From: Tomitella cavernea
GTDB taxonomy: Bacteria; Actinomycetota; Actinomycetes; Mycobacteriales; Mycobacteriaceae
Assembly (NCBI RefSeq): GCF_016599145.1
Contig: NZ_JAENKO010000003.1
Location: 1 to 64,000, forward strand
Direction: 5' to 3'
Length of the DNA stretch: 64,000 nucleotides
Positions 8,466-18,756 of this stretch are shown in pieces. Below the pieces are notes generated by a model, which saw only the letters and a program-made list of their open reading frames with translations, was not told the DNA's origin and did not search any database. Both the position numbers and the translations under genes were made by a program. Positions within the stretch are counted from its first letter, which is position 1. Each line of letters opens with the position of its first letter.

Positions 8466-9695
8466 TCAGACCGCGCTGCCGGCCACCCAGGTGTCCCACG
8501 GCACGGACCAGTCGCCGTTCTGCCACAGCTGCAGCGGCGACCCGCCGGTGTTGATGACCTTGACCACGTCGCCGATGCGGGAGAAGTTGTAGAACCATTC
8601 CGCGTTGGACGGCGAGAGGTTCAAGCAGCCGTGGCTGGTGTCCGTGTTGCCCTGCGCCCACATGGTGGAGGCGAGGGCGTGCAGGTAGATCCCGTCATTG
8701 GAGATCCGGGTGGCCCAGTTGATCGATTCCTTGTAGCCCAGGCGCGAGTTGATCGGCAGGCCGTAGGTCGACGAGTCCATCACCACAGGATTCGCCTTGC
8801 CCAGCACGGTGTAGGTACCCGGCTGGGTCCAGAATGACAACGTCTGGCCGTTGACGGTCTGTGTGCCGCCCATGCCCATCGACGTCGGCATGGTGCGGAC
8901 CACCTGACCGTTGTTCTTGACAGTGACCACCTTGGTGTTGTCGTCCGCCACCGAGATGTGGGCGTCGCCGATGGTGAACGAGATCGACTCGTCCTCCTGG
9001 CCGTACATCCCGCCGCCCACGTCGACGCCGTACAGCTTGGCGTCCACCGTCACCTTGGTGCCGGGCGCGTAGAAGTCCTTGGGACGCCAGTGCGCGGCGG
9101 AATCGCTCACCCAGTTCCACTCGCCGTCCACATGCGGGCTCGTCGTCACGGTCAGCGTCTTCTGCGCGGCGGCCTTGTCCTCGATGGGTTCGTCGAAGTG
9201 GGCGACGATCACCATCCCGACGCCGTACGTGGCGCCGTCCTGCATCGCCCCGCCGCCCGTCGTCTCGAAGTACAGCTTGGTCTTGTTGCTGGGAGTGAGG
9301 GTCGTGACGGTCTTGGTGACGTCGGTCGACAGGCCCTTCGCGTCCACCGCAGTCGCCTGGATCGTGTACTTCTTCGCGTAGCCCAGCGGCTCGGTGGTCT
9401 TCCACGAGATCTTGTCCGGGGTCATCACCCCCTCGACCTTCTCGCCCTCCGGGTTGGTCATGACGACGTCGGTGAGCGAGCCCTGCTCCACCTTCACCAC
9501 GACCGGGTCGGTGGGGTTGACAGGGGTGTCCGGTCCCGGGTTCACCGTGATCCGCGCGTCACTGGTCGGCGGCGGCGCCTCTGTGGCGCCGGCGGCTCCG
9601 CCACCGCCCGCTCCGCCGATCGTGCATCCCGCCAGCGTCGCCACCGCCAACAGCGCGCACACGAGCCCGAAAAACATCCGCCGGGACGCCCGCAT
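8466..9695 (-). CDS. L,D-transpeptidase lipoprotein (YkuD domain)
   Basis: Forms 3-3 cross-links in peptidoglycan at the outer face of the membrane. The ATG at 9695, 6 bases after GAGGAG, gives 409 residues; an in-frame GTG two codons upstream is too close to the ribosome site. Signal peptide with lipobox LAGC (lipidated Cys24), an Ala/Gly linker, two Ig-like domains (about 60-250) and the YkuD catalytic domain ending in the conserved SHGCLNLSP motif (catalytic Cys about 357). Domain order and length match the mycobacterial LdtB/LdtMt2-type enzymes. Confidence 0.95.
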   Translation of the reverse strand: MRASRRMFFGLVCALLAVATLAGCTIGGAGGGGAAGATEAPPPTSDARITVNPGPDTPVNPTDPVVVKVEQGSLTDVVMTNPEGEKVEGVMTPDKISWKTTEPLGYAKKYTIQATAVDAKGLSTDVTKTVTTLTPSNKTKLYFETTGGGAMQDGATYGVGMVIVAHFDEPIEDKAAAQKTLTVTTSPHVDGEWNWVSDSAAHWRPKDFYAPGTKVTVDAKLYGVDVGGGMYGQEDESISFTIGDAHISVADDNTKVVTVKNNGQVVRTMPTSMGMGGTQTVNGQTLSFWTQPGTYTVLGKANPVVMDSSTYGLPINSRLGYKESINWATRISNDGIYLHALASTMWAQGNTDTSHGCLNLSPSNAEWFYNFSRIGDVVKVINTGGSPLQLWQNGDWSVPWDTWVAGSAV

Positions 9696-9941
9696 CTTCA
9701 CTCCTCGCCCGCGGTCCGCCCACTGTGCGCAGCGCACTGCACTCGGCGGCGCCCGCACTTGCTTCCGCACGCAGCACCCACCCCGGTTACGCGCGGTGCC
9801 CCCGCACACCGCACGGCCGTCCCAGGGTGATCGCCTTACCGGACAAGATTACCGGCCCGCCCGGAGTTCCACCGGCCGGGATCCCGAACCGAACCGGTCA
9901 TATGTCGCATCTCGCGCACCCGAGGGCCCAGACTGGAACCC

Positions 9942-10154
9942 GTGGCACACCTCTCCGATTCCGAGCAAGAGCCCCTCTGTTCCGCCCGCGGCTGCCGGGA
10001 GGCCGCGCGGTGGGCGGTGGTCTGGAACAACCCTCGGATCCACACCCCGGACCGCGAGAAGATCTGGGCCGCCTGCGACGTGCACAGGACGACGCTCGCG
10101 GATTTCCTCTCGGCCCGCTCGATGCTCCTGCGCGTCGATCAGTTCGGCGCGTGA
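9942..10154 (+). CDS. Small conserved Cys/His-containing protein of unknown function
   Basis: 70 residues from a GTG. It contains CSARGCREAARW near the N-terminus and AACDVHR near the middle (C-x3-C ... C-x2-H), which could bind one metal ion. No known domain is recognised. It is convergent with the aspartate aminotransferase gene and both stop codons sit inside one hairpin. The 246 bases upstream of it, back to the transpeptidase start, hold no other gene that I can see. Confidence 0.7.
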   Translation: MAHLSDSEQEPLCSARGCREAARWAVVWNNPRIHTPDREKIWAACDVHRTTLADFLSARSMLLRVDQFGA

Positions 10155-10184
10155 CGGCCGGCGCGCCGAACCGCGCCGAGGCCG

Positions 10185-10187
<3 letters not shown>
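10152..10187. terminator. Bidirectional terminator made from the stop codons of two convergent genes
   Basis: Bases 10152-10159 pair with 10180-10187 and 10160-10165 with 10172-10177. The outer stem contains the TGA of the + gene (10152-10154) and the complement of the TGA of the minus gene (10185-10187). Confidence 0.75.
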
Positions 10188-11874
<1,687 letters not shown>

Positions 11875-11884
11875 CCGATGAACG

Positions 11885-11921
11885 ACGCCCGCGGACCGTG
11901 CACACGGTCCGCGGGCGTTTT
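11885..11921 (+). terminator. Intrinsic terminator of tRNA-Ser(GGA)
   Basis: A 16-bp stem (11885-11900 with 11903-11918) is followed by four T residues, one of the few canonical intrinsic terminators in the window. Confidence 0.85.
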
Positions 11922-12035
11922 CGCGTTCGCGGCCCTGCACAGGCAGGGCGCATGCGATCCTGACGGTTCCGGGACGGCGAGTTCCGTTGCATAGGATTAC
12001 TGCCGCCGACATACCGTCGAAGAAGAAGGGCTTTC

Positions 12036-13604
12036 ATGCCGGATCATCCGTACGCACCCCGCCGCACTGTCCGCCGACCGGCCACACTGCTCGCCGGGGC
12101 CGTCGCCCTCGGAACCTGCGCAGCGCTGTCGGCGGCGCCCGCCGGCGCCGCCCCCGTGGACAACGGCTCCATGGGCAGTATCACCGACCAATCGAGCCTC
12201 GACGGCACGCCGCTCGGCGAGAACGGCACCCAGAGCCTCGGCAGCGCAGGAAGCCTCAGCACCGCGGGCAGCAGCGCGCTCGGCGCACTCACCGCCCCGC
12301 TCGAGGGCGGCGGCAGCCTGTCCAGCCTGGCCAGCACCGGTCTGAGCGACAGCTTCGGCGGCGGCTCGCTCGGCTGCGCGCTCGGCAGCACCGGGGTGAC
12401 TGGCAGCGGCAGCGTCGGCTCCTCGGGCGGCCCCATGCACTCGGTGCCCTGGCTCAACGGACAGGACGGGATGCTGCCGCAGGTGAACGGCATCACCGAG
12501 GCCGTCGCGCACATCACCGGGCCGTCCGGCACCAACAGCACCGTGCCCCGGTTCAACGTGATCGGCACCGACCTGGGCATCATGTGGGACAACGGCAGCG
12601 GGCAGACGCTGCTCGCCTTCGGCGACACCACCGGCGCCAACGACGACCCCGTCTGCAACGGGCTCGTGGGGCATTGGCGCTCCAACGTGCTGCTGCGCAG
12701 CGACGACGACGACCTCTCCGACGGGATGAGCATCGACAGCGCGGCGATGGCCTCCCCCGGCCAGGCCAAGGAGATCCTGCCGAGCCTCAAAGTGCCCGGC
12801 GTCGAGCACACCGTGATCCCCACCGCGGGCATCGCCGTGCCGCACGCCGGCGCCGCCGGGGGATTCCGCCAGTACGTCGAGTTCATGTCGGTCAAGAGCT
12901 GGGGCGCACCCGGCGAGTGGACCACCAACTATTCGGCCCTGGCCTACTCGGACGACAACGGGGAGAACTGGGTCACGCCCACCTTCGGGTCCGTCCCGGA
13001 CATGCTCGGCGACGCCGCCGCTCCCGGCACCGGGGCCAAGGCGTTGAGGACCGCCACGGCCGCGATGTCGTCCGTGCGGCTGAACGCCGGCGGCAATGCG
13101 AACTTCCAGATGGGCGCCTTCGTCCGCACGCACGACGCCGACGTGGGCGACCCGGACAGCTACGTGTACTTCTTCGGCACGCCGTCCGGGCGCAGCGGCT
13201 CGGCGCGCCTGTCTCGCGTGCAGCAGAAGGACATCGAAAACGCCGCCGCCTACACCTACTGGGACGGCGCCGGCTGGGCCGCCACGCCCGAGCAGGCCGC
13301 GGTGGTGATCGACGGCAAGGTGAGCGAACTCTCCGTCGCCTACAACACCTACCTGGGCAAGTACATCGCCATGTACACCCACCCGGTCAAGGGCCTCGTC
13401 GTGCGCACCGCGGACAGCCTCACCGGGCCGTGGAGCGGCACGACCACGCTCATCAGCCCTCTCCAGGTACCGGCCTTCTACGGCGCGTTCATGCATCCGG
13501 AGTCGAGCGACTCGGACAGCAGGTACCTGTACTTCACCGGCACCACGTGGTCCGACTACAACGTGATGCTGCTGCGCACCGACCTCAGCGCACTGCGCGA
13601 CTGA
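12036..13604 (+). CDS. Secreted DUF4185 protein
   Basis: 522 residues from the ATG at 12036. A Sec signal peptide (about residues 1-40, ending APAGAAP) is followed by a roughly 100-residue Gly/Ser/Leu-rich low-complexity region and then the DUF4185 beta-propeller-like domain (FNVIGTDLGIMWDNG, LLAFGDTTG, YSDDNGENW, PWSGTTTLISP), which resembles sialidase or glycosidase folds. Enzymatic activity is not established. A candidate -10 (TAGGAT, 11992-11997) lies 40 bases upstream. The gene ends in a 21-bp terminator shared with the aquaporin gene. Confidence 0.88.
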   Translation: MPDHPYAPRRTVRRPATLLAGAVALGTCAALSAAPAGAAPVDNGSMGSITDQSSLDGTPLGENGTQSLGSAGSLSTAGSSALGALTAPLEGGGSLSSLASTGLSDSFGGGSLGCALGSTGVTGSGSVGSSGGPMHSVPWLNGQDGMLPQVNGITEAVAHITGPSGTNSTVPRFNVIGTDLGIMWDNGSGQTLLAFGDTTGANDDPVCNGLVGHWRSNVLLRSDDDDLSDGMSIDSAAMASPGQAKEILPSLKVPGVEHTVIPTAGIAVPHAGAAGGFRQYVEFMSVKSWGAPGEWTTNYSALAYSDDNGENWVTPTFGSVPDMLGDAAAPGTGAKALRTATAAMSSVRLNAGGNANFQMGAFVRTHDADVGDPDSYVYFFGTPSGRSGSARLSRVQQKDIENAAAYTYWDGAGWAATPEQAAVVIDGKVSELSVAYNTYLGKYIAMYTHPVKGLVVRTADSLTGPWSGTTTLISPLQVPAFYGAFMHPESSDSDSRYLYFTGTTWSDYNVMLLRTDLSALRD

Positions 13605-13645
13605 CACCGACGCGACTGACACCGACCCGCACACGCGGACGAACA

Positions 13646-13698
13646 CGGACGGGCAGGGCGCCGGGGCGACATGTCCACCCCGGCGCCCTGCCCGTCCG
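13646..13698. terminator. Bidirectional terminator between DUF4185 and aquaporin genes
   Basis: Bases 13646-13666 pair perfectly with 13678-13698 (21 bp, 11-base loop) between two convergent genes. Confidence 0.9.
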
Positions 13699-13705
13699 AT
13701 CCGCG

Positions 13706-14482
13706 CTACGCACCACCCCCAGCGGGCCCCTCGACCACGTCCTGCTCGATGAGGTCCTCTCCGACGTCGAGCGGCTTGCTCGAGTAGAGGAACCAAACCA
13801 CGACGGCCGCGAGCGCTCCACCGATCAGCGGTGCGACGATGAACAGCCACAGCTGGTTCAGCGCGTCCCCGCCGACGAAGATCGCCGGGCCGATGCTGCG
13901 GGCCGGGTTCACCGAGGTGCCGGTGACCGCGACGCCGACCAGGTGCACCGTCGCCAGCGCCAACCCGATCGCCGCGCCCGAAGCCGCCGTGGAACCGACC
14001 TTCGTCGTCACGGCGAGGACCACCGAGACGAAGATGAACGTCAACACGATCTCGATGAAGAACGCACCGACCCAGTCGACTCCGATGAACGAGACGCCCT
14101 CGCCCCACCCGTTGGTTCCCAGGCCCACTTTGTCGGTGCTGTAAAAGTCCGTGGTGGCGAAGATCCCGCGCAGCACGCCCGCGCCGATGATGCCGCCGGC
14201 GATCTGCGCCACCCAATAGGCGACAGCCTCGGTGATCCGCATCCTTCCGGATACGACGAAGCCGAGGGTCACCGCCGGATTGATGTGCGCGCCCGAGATC
14301 GGACCGATCGCGTACGCCATGATCAGCATGATCAGGCCGAACGCCAGTGCGGTGGCTACGATCCCGGCGGCCGGGGACTGCCCGGTGAGCCCGAAGCCGA
14401 ACGACAACGTCGCCACTCCGACACCGACGAACACCAGAAGCGCGGTGCCCAGCGCCTCCGCCAACAGCTTTCTCGGATCCAT
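13706..14482 (-). CDS. aqpZ: Aquaporin of the MIP family
   Basis: Membrane channel for water or small neutral solutes, 258 residues, six transmembrane helices and both pore half-helices: HINPAVT in the first half and SVNPARS in the second. The ATG at 14482 (MDPRKLLAEALGT) begins at the usual family N-terminus; the open frame extends 27 codons further upstream without support. An acidic cytosolic tail ends the protein (VGEDLIEQDVVEG). The arginine after the second NPA is kept. AqpZ-type water selectivity is more likely than glycerol transport, but this is inference. Confidence 0.93.
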   Translation of the reverse strand: MDPRKLLAEALGTALLVFVGVGVATLSFGFGLTGQSPAAGIVATALAFGLIMLIMAYAIGPISGAHINPAVTLGFVVSGRMRITEAVAYWVAQIAGGIIGAGVLRGIFATTDFYSTDKVGLGTNGWGEGVSFIGVDWVGAFFIEIVLTFIFVSVVLAVTTKVGSTAASGAAIGLALATVHLVGVAVTGTSVNPARSIGPAIFVGGDALNQLWLFIVAPLIGGALAAVVVWFLYSSKPLDVGEDLIEQDVVEGPAGGGA

Positions 14483-14645
14483 ACTCGGCCTCCTGCCGTC
14501 CGAACGGGAACGCCGAGCCGGATAGCGGCCCGGCGGCCGGCGACGGACGTCCCGGCAGTTCACACCGTATTGACAACCGGACGGATCACCTGTGCGACGC
14601 GCCGCAGCGCACGGACGTATTCAGCGCGGGGCACAATCGTGGGCG

Positions 14646-15665
14646 ATGCCCCCGCACCGCTCCCACCCCCGTCCGCAGTCCGAGCCCGGCCCGCAGTCCG
14701 AAGGCGCAGCCCCGCAGTCCGAAGGCGCAGCCCCGCCGCACGACGGCCCCGCGGCGGGCCGGTTCGCCCCCAGTCCGTCGGGCGACCTGCACATGGGGAA
14801 CCTGCGCACCGCACTGCTGGCGTGGCTGTTCGCCCGCACCACCGGCCGCGGGTTCCTGCTGCGGGTCGAGGACCTCGACCGCGTGCGTCCGGGCGCCGAG
14901 GATCGCCAGCTCGCGGACCTGCGCGCGCTGGGGCTCGACTGGGACGGGCCGGTGTCACACCAATCGCAGCGCCGCGTCGGTTACGACGAGGCCATCGGCA
15001 AGCTGGCCGCGGCGGGACTCGTCTACGAGTGTTACTGCACACGCAGGGAGATCCTGCATGCCCCGTCCGCGCCCCACGCGCCGGACGGCGCGTACCCCGG
15101 GACCTGCCGCGACCTCACCCCGGTGCAGCGGGCGGAGCGCCGCGCGGCACGCCCCTGCCCCGCACTGCGGCTGCGGTCGGGGGTCGCCGAGTACACGGTG
15201 ACCGACGTCCTGCACGGCGAGTACACGGGGATGGTCGACGATCTTGTGCTGCGCCGCGGCGACGGCACCCCGGCCTACAACCTCGCGGTGGTGGTGGACG
15301 ACGCTGCGCAGGGTATCGACCAGGTGGTGCGGGGCGACGACCTGCTCAGTTCGGCCCCGCGCCAGGCCCACCTCGCCGCGACGCTGGGGCTCACGGTGCC
15401 CGAGTACGCGCACGTGCCGCTGGTGCTGGGCCCGCTGGGCAAACGCCTGGCCAAGCGCGATGGCGCCGTGACCCTCGCCGACCTCGCCGCCGCAGACTCG
15501 GACGCCGGTGCGGAGCCGGGGGCCGTCGCCGCGCGGGCGCTGTCCTCCATCGCCGTCTCCCTGCGCCTGGCCGAACCCGGCGAGGCGGTCACCGTGGAGA
15601 CGCTGCGCGCACGCTTCTCCCCGTCGTCGCTCCCCCGCGGGCCGTGGGTGTATCACCCGGCCTGA
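14646..15665 (+). CDS. gluQ: Glutamyl-Q tRNA(Asp) synthetase
   Basis: Attaches glutamate to the queuosine base at position 34 of tRNA(Asp). 339 residues from the ATG at 14646. It is a truncated GluRS catalytic core without an anticodon-binding domain: FAPSPSGDLHMGNLRTALLAW (HIGH region), FLLRVEDLDRVRPG, zinc-type cysteines in ECYCTRREI and GTCRDL, and KRLAKRDGAV replacing KMSKS. A 21-bp in-frame duplication near the start gives two copies of PQSEGAA. It precedes the YhhQ-type transporter by 20 bases and lies near tgt, so the three genes form a queuosine set. Confidence 0.92.
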   Translation: MPPHRSHPRPQSEPGPQSEGAAPQSEGAAPPHDGPAAGRFAPSPSGDLHMGNLRTALLAWLFARTTGRGFLLRVEDLDRVRPGAEDRQLADLRALGLDWDGPVSHQSQRRVGYDEAIGKLAAAGLVYECYCTRREILHAPSAPHAPDGAYPGTCRDLTPVQRAERRAARPCPALRLRSGVAEYTVTDVLHGEYTGMVDDLVLRRGDGTPAYNLAVVVDDAAQGIDQVVRGDDLLSSAPRQAHLAATLGLTVPEYAHVPLVLGPLGKRLAKRDGAVTLADLAAADSDAGAEPGAVAARALSSIAVSLRLAEPGEAVTVETLRARFSPSSLPRGPWVYHPA

Positions 15666-15685
15666 CGGGTGTTTCAATTGACCAC

Positions 15686-16444
15686 GTGACTTCCTCCGAC
15701 CGCGTCCCGCCGGCGACCCCGGCCGAGCCCGGCCCCGCGGACCGCGCCGCCGGCGGGGCGGCCTTCGCCGCGGTCACCCGCTCGTACTATCCGGCGATCA
15801 TCGCGATCTTCGCGCCCCTGCTGCTGATCTCCAACCTCTGCGCCACCAAGGGCGTCGCGTTCGGCCCGATCGTGGGCGACTGGTCGATCATCACCGACGG
15901 CGGCTTCTTCCTTTTCCCCCTCGCCTACGTGCTGGGCGACGTGTTGAGCGAGGTCTACGGCTTCCGCGCCACGCGCCGCGCCATCCTCCTCGGATTCGGC
16001 GTGGCGGCACTCGGCGCGCTGGCCTTCTGGGTGACGTCGATCCTGCCCGCCGCGGACTTCTATGCGAACCAGGACGCGTTCGACACCGTCACCCAGGCGT
16101 ACTTCCAGGTCCTTGCCGCCAGCCTGGCCGGATACCTGGTGGGCCAGACGCTCAACGCCTACGTCCTGGTCCGTATCAAGGAGGTCACGCGCGAGCGCCA
16201 CCTGTGGGCGCGCCTGATCGGTTCCACGGTGGTGGGCGAGCTCGCGGACACGCTGGTGTTCTGCCTCATCGCGGCGGGCGCCATCGGGCTCAGCGGGGCA
16301 GGCGACATGACGACCTACGTGGTGCTCGGCTTCGTCTACAAGACCGCCGTCGAGGTGCTGCTCATGCCGGTCACCTACCGCGTGATCGCGGCGCTCAAGG
16401 CGCGTGAGCCCAGTTACGCCGTCCGTCCCCGCGGCGACGGCTGA
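15686..16444 (+). CDS. yhhQ: Queuosine precursor transporter (YhhQ/QPTR family)
   Basis: Inner-membrane importer of a queuosine precursor (preQ0, preQ1 or queuine). 252 residues from a GTG at 15686; about six transmembrane helices. Family motifs seen: LLISNLCATKGVAF, FPLAYVLGDVLSEVYGF, and near the end STVVGELADTLVFC and LGFVYKTAVEVLLMPVTY. It follows the GluQ-RS gene on the same strand and ends 4 bases before the convergent tgt stop. No preQ0 synthesis genes are nearby, so uptake is the likely source of the base. Confidence 0.93.
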   Translation: MTSSDRVPPATPAEPGPADRAAGGAAFAAVTRSYYPAIIAIFAPLLLISNLCATKGVAFGPIVGDWSIITDGGFFLFPLAYVLGDVLSEVYGFRATRRAILLGFGVAALGALAFWVTSILPAADFYANQDAFDTVTQAYFQVLAASLAGYLVGQTLNAYVLVRIKEVTRERHLWARLIGSTVVGELADTLVFCLIAAGAIGLSGAGDMTTYVVLGFVYKTAVEVLLMPVTYRVIAALKAREPSYAVRPRGDG

Positions 16445-16448
16445 CCCG

Positions 16449-17681
16449 TCATTTCCCGCCCGCGAACCTCCCGAGCACCTCCTGCTTGTACTCCGCGTAC
16501 TCGCCGCGGTCGATGGCCGTGCGGATGCCGTCGACCATCCGCACGGTGAAGCGCTCGTTGTGGATCGTCGCGAGCGTCGCCGCCAGGTGCTCCTTGGCCT
16601 TGAACAGGTGATGCAGGTAGGCGCGTGAATAGTGCGCGCAGGTGTAGCAGTCGCAGTCGGCGTCGACGGGGCCGAAGTCGCGCCGGTTGCGCGCCGTGGT
16701 GATATTGAATCGGCCGTCGGGGGCGTACAGCGCGGCGTTGCGCGCCACCCGCGACGGTTGGACGCAGTCGAACGTGTCGGCCCCGTTCTCGACAGCGACG
16801 AACAGGTCCTCCGGTTCGCTGATGCCCAGCAGGTGCCGCGGCTTGTCCTCCGGTAGCTCCTGGCTCACCCAGCCGACGATGGTGCCCAGGTTCCGCTTCT
16901 CCAGCGCACCGCCGATTCCGTACCCGTCGAACCCGCCGCCGTCGGCGTCCTCCAGTGCGACGAGCCCCTTGGCCGCCTGCCGACGCAGGTCCTCGTACTG
17001 CGCGCCCTGCACCACGCCGAACAGCGCCTGACGTGGACTGCCGGAACGCTCCGCGGTGAGCCGGTGGTGCTCGTCGAGGCACCGTTGCGCCCACCGTCGG
17101 GTGCGCTCCACCGACCCCTCCTGGTAGCCGCGCGTGTTCATCAGCGTGGTCAGCTCGTCGAAGGCGAAAATGATGTCGGCCCCCAGCCGGTGCTGGATGC
17201 CCATCGAGATCTCGGGGGTGAACCTGTGGCGCGAGCCGTCGAGGTGCGACTTGAACGTGACTCCGTCGTCGTCGACGTGCGCCAGGCGCTCCTTGCCCGC
17301 CGCGATCACGTCGTCGGCCTGCATCGCCACCGACTCCATGGTGAGCACCTTCTTGAACCCCGCCCCCAGCGACAGCACCTGGAAGCCGCCGCTGTCGGTG
17401 AACGTGGGGCCCGGCCAGTTCATGAACGCGCCCAGTCCGCCGGCCTCCTCGACGATGTCCGACCCCGGCTGCAGGTAGAGGTGGTAGGCGTTGGCGAGCA
17501 CCGCCTGCGCTCCGAGCTCCGTCATCGCCTCCGGCAGCACCGCCTTGACCGTGGCCTTGGTGCCGACGGCGATGAAGGCGGGCGTGCGGATGTCGCCGTG
17601 CGGCGTGCGTATCCTGCCGGTGCGGCCGAGGCCCGATTCCATCCGGGTGCGGACGCTGAAGAGATCGCCGGTGTCGGTCAC
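16449..17681 (-). CDS. tgt: tRNA-guanine transglycosylase with an unusual specificity loop
   Basis: Exchanges guanine-34 in GUN-anticodon tRNAs for a queuosine base. About 410 residues from a GTG at 17681; the start is uncertain because no ribosome site is visible and the frame stays open to 17900. Catalytic aspartates are kept (TDSGGFQ about D96; DTFDCVQPSR about D305; FAFDEL about D175), as is the zinc site CDCYTC with a histidine in the TIHN segment. The base-pocket loop reads GIGGALEKRNLG (257-262 region) where characterised bacterial enzymes have GGLAVGE and eukaryotic ones GGLSGGE. It may share the CsoR-type operator region with csoR. Confidence 0.93.
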   Translation of the reverse strand: MTDTGDLFSVRTRMESGLGRTGRIRTPHGDIRTPAFIAVGTKATVKAVLPEAMTELGAQAVLANAYHLYLQPGSDIVEEAGGLGAFMNWPGPTFTDSGGFQVLSLGAGFKKVLTMESVAMQADDVIAAGKERLAHVDDDGVTFKSHLDGSRHRFTPEISMGIQHRLGADIIFAFDELTTLMNTRGYQEGSVERTRRWAQRCLDEHHRLTAERSGSPRQALFGVVQGAQYEDLRRQAAKGLVALEDADGGGFDGYGIGGALEKRNLGTIVGWVSQELPEDKPRHLLGISEPEDLFVAVENGADTFDCVQPSRVARNAALYAPDGRFNITTARNRRDFGPVDADCDCYTCAHYSRAYLHHLFKAKEHLAATLATIHNERFTVRMVDGIRTAIDRGEYAEYKQEVLGRFAGGK

Positions 17682-17734
17682 CGGGACATCAAACCAAACG
17701 CACACAGGCCGTCGACCGCGGGAGTGGCCCGTCA

Positions 17735-17749
17735 TACCCCCAGTGGGTA
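17735..17749. promoter_or_regulatory. CsoR-type copper operator
   Basis: TACCC-CCAGT-GGGTA: a GC-tract inverted repeat of the form bound by CsoR repressors. It lies 69 bases upstream of csoR and 54 bases upstream of the divergent tgt start, so autoregulation of csoR is likely. Confidence 0.65.
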
Positions 17750-17817
17750 CCATGAAGTGCACAGGAGAACCCCCGCGGAGAACCGCCCCGGGACCGGACG
17801 GAAGGCCAGGCAACGAC

Positions 17818-18177
17818 ATGACGCACTCCACCGACGCGGCCGGCACCGACGAAGTCCCCGGCACGCCAGGCAAGGCCGATACCCCGGGCAAGGCCGGCAC
17901 GCCGGGTTACGCGGCGGACAAGGCGGCCATGCGCACACGTCTCCGCCGCGTCGAGGGGCAGGTGCGCGGCATCCAGCGCATGGTGGAGGGGGACACCTAT
18001 TGCATCGACGTGCTCACCCAGATCTCCGCCGTGAACCGCGCCCTGGAATCCGTCGCCCTCGCACTGCTGGACGACCACCTGCACCACTGCGTCTCGCACG
18101 CGATCTCCTCCGGCGAGAACGCAGACGAGAAGCTCGACGAGGCCACCGCCGCGATCCGGCGGCTCGTGCGCTCCTGA
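17818..18177 (+). CDS. csoR: Copper-sensing repressor CsoR
   Basis: 119 residues from the ATG at 17818. The first 40 residues are a linker with GTPGKADTPGKAGTPG repeats; then comes the all-helical CsoR/RcnR domain (MRTRLRRVEGQVRGIQRMVE). The Cu(I) ligands of the family are present: cysteine in DTYCIDVL, then His and Cys four apart in DHLHHCVSH. It should release DNA when Cu(I) binds. No copper ATPase or chaperone gene is adjacent, so its other targets lie outside the window. Confidence 0.92.
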   Translation: MTHSTDAAGTDEVPGTPGKADTPGKAGTPGYAADKAAMRTRLRRVEGQVRGIQRMVEGDTYCIDVLTQISAVNRALESVALALLDDHLHHCVSHAISSGENADEKLDEATAAIRRLVRS

Positions 18178-18204
18178 CTGCCGCCTCCTGCCCCCGGCGC
18201 GCGC

Positions 18205-18570
18205 TCACCAATCGTCGAGCGAGACGAGGCCATCTTGCAGCGCGCGCACCACCAGCGCGGCCTTGGTGGAGGCGACACGCCCGGCCTTCGCATACTTGGT
18301 GCGCACCCGGGCCAGATGGGTGTTCAGCGTGCCCACGGAGATATAGAGTTCCCGTGCGGCCTCCACCTTGGATTCCGATCGGAACCAGGCCAGCAGCACC
18401 TCCACCTCGCGCGCCGAGAGCGCCGGGGCCGGTGCCGGTGCCGGTGCCGTGACAGGCTCGCCGCCGACCAGCCGCAGCCGCCGCTCCTCGCAACCGTCAG
18501 GTAGTCCGCCCCCGGCCGGGAGAGCGTGCCCGTCGGAAACGCCTCGCGCAATCGATCCGTTCACAGTCAT
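18205..18570 (-). CDS. LuxR-type HTH protein without a receiver domain
   Basis: 121 residues from the ATG at 18570, 5 bases after GGGAG. The N-terminal half is unstructured and contains an APAPAPAPA run; the C-terminal half is a GerE/LuxR helix-turn-helix (LSAREVEVLLAWF, AARELYISVGTLNTHLARVRTKY). No phospho-receiver or ligand domain is present. It is divergent from the nSTAND-WD40 gene across 217 bases and could regulate it; that link is inference. Confidence 0.8.
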   Translation of the reverse strand: MTVNGSIARGVSDGHALPAGGGLPDGCEERRLRLVGGEPVTAPAPAPAPALSAREVEVLLAWFRSESKVEAARELYISVGTLNTHLARVRTKYAKAGRVASTKAALVVRALQDGLVSLDDW

Positions 18571-18756
18571 GCCCACTCCCATCCCTTTCCGCCCCGTCGC
18601 GCAGGCGCAAGCGCATTTGCAATTCACCGGATTCAAAGGCGGACGCCTTCATCGTTGCCCATGGGGGCGACAACTTCGGCATCCCGCGGCGTACCCGTAC
18701 TAACTCCATACGGACCCCATCCCCATACACCGCCACGACCAGTGCCTTCCTTGGTA

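Noticed and set aside
11987-15685. Long + strand open frame that ends in the YhhQ-type gene
   Set aside because: Only the last 252 codons (from 15686) are real; the rest is an Arg-rich shadow of the DUF4185, aquaporin and GluQ-RS genes caused by high GC.
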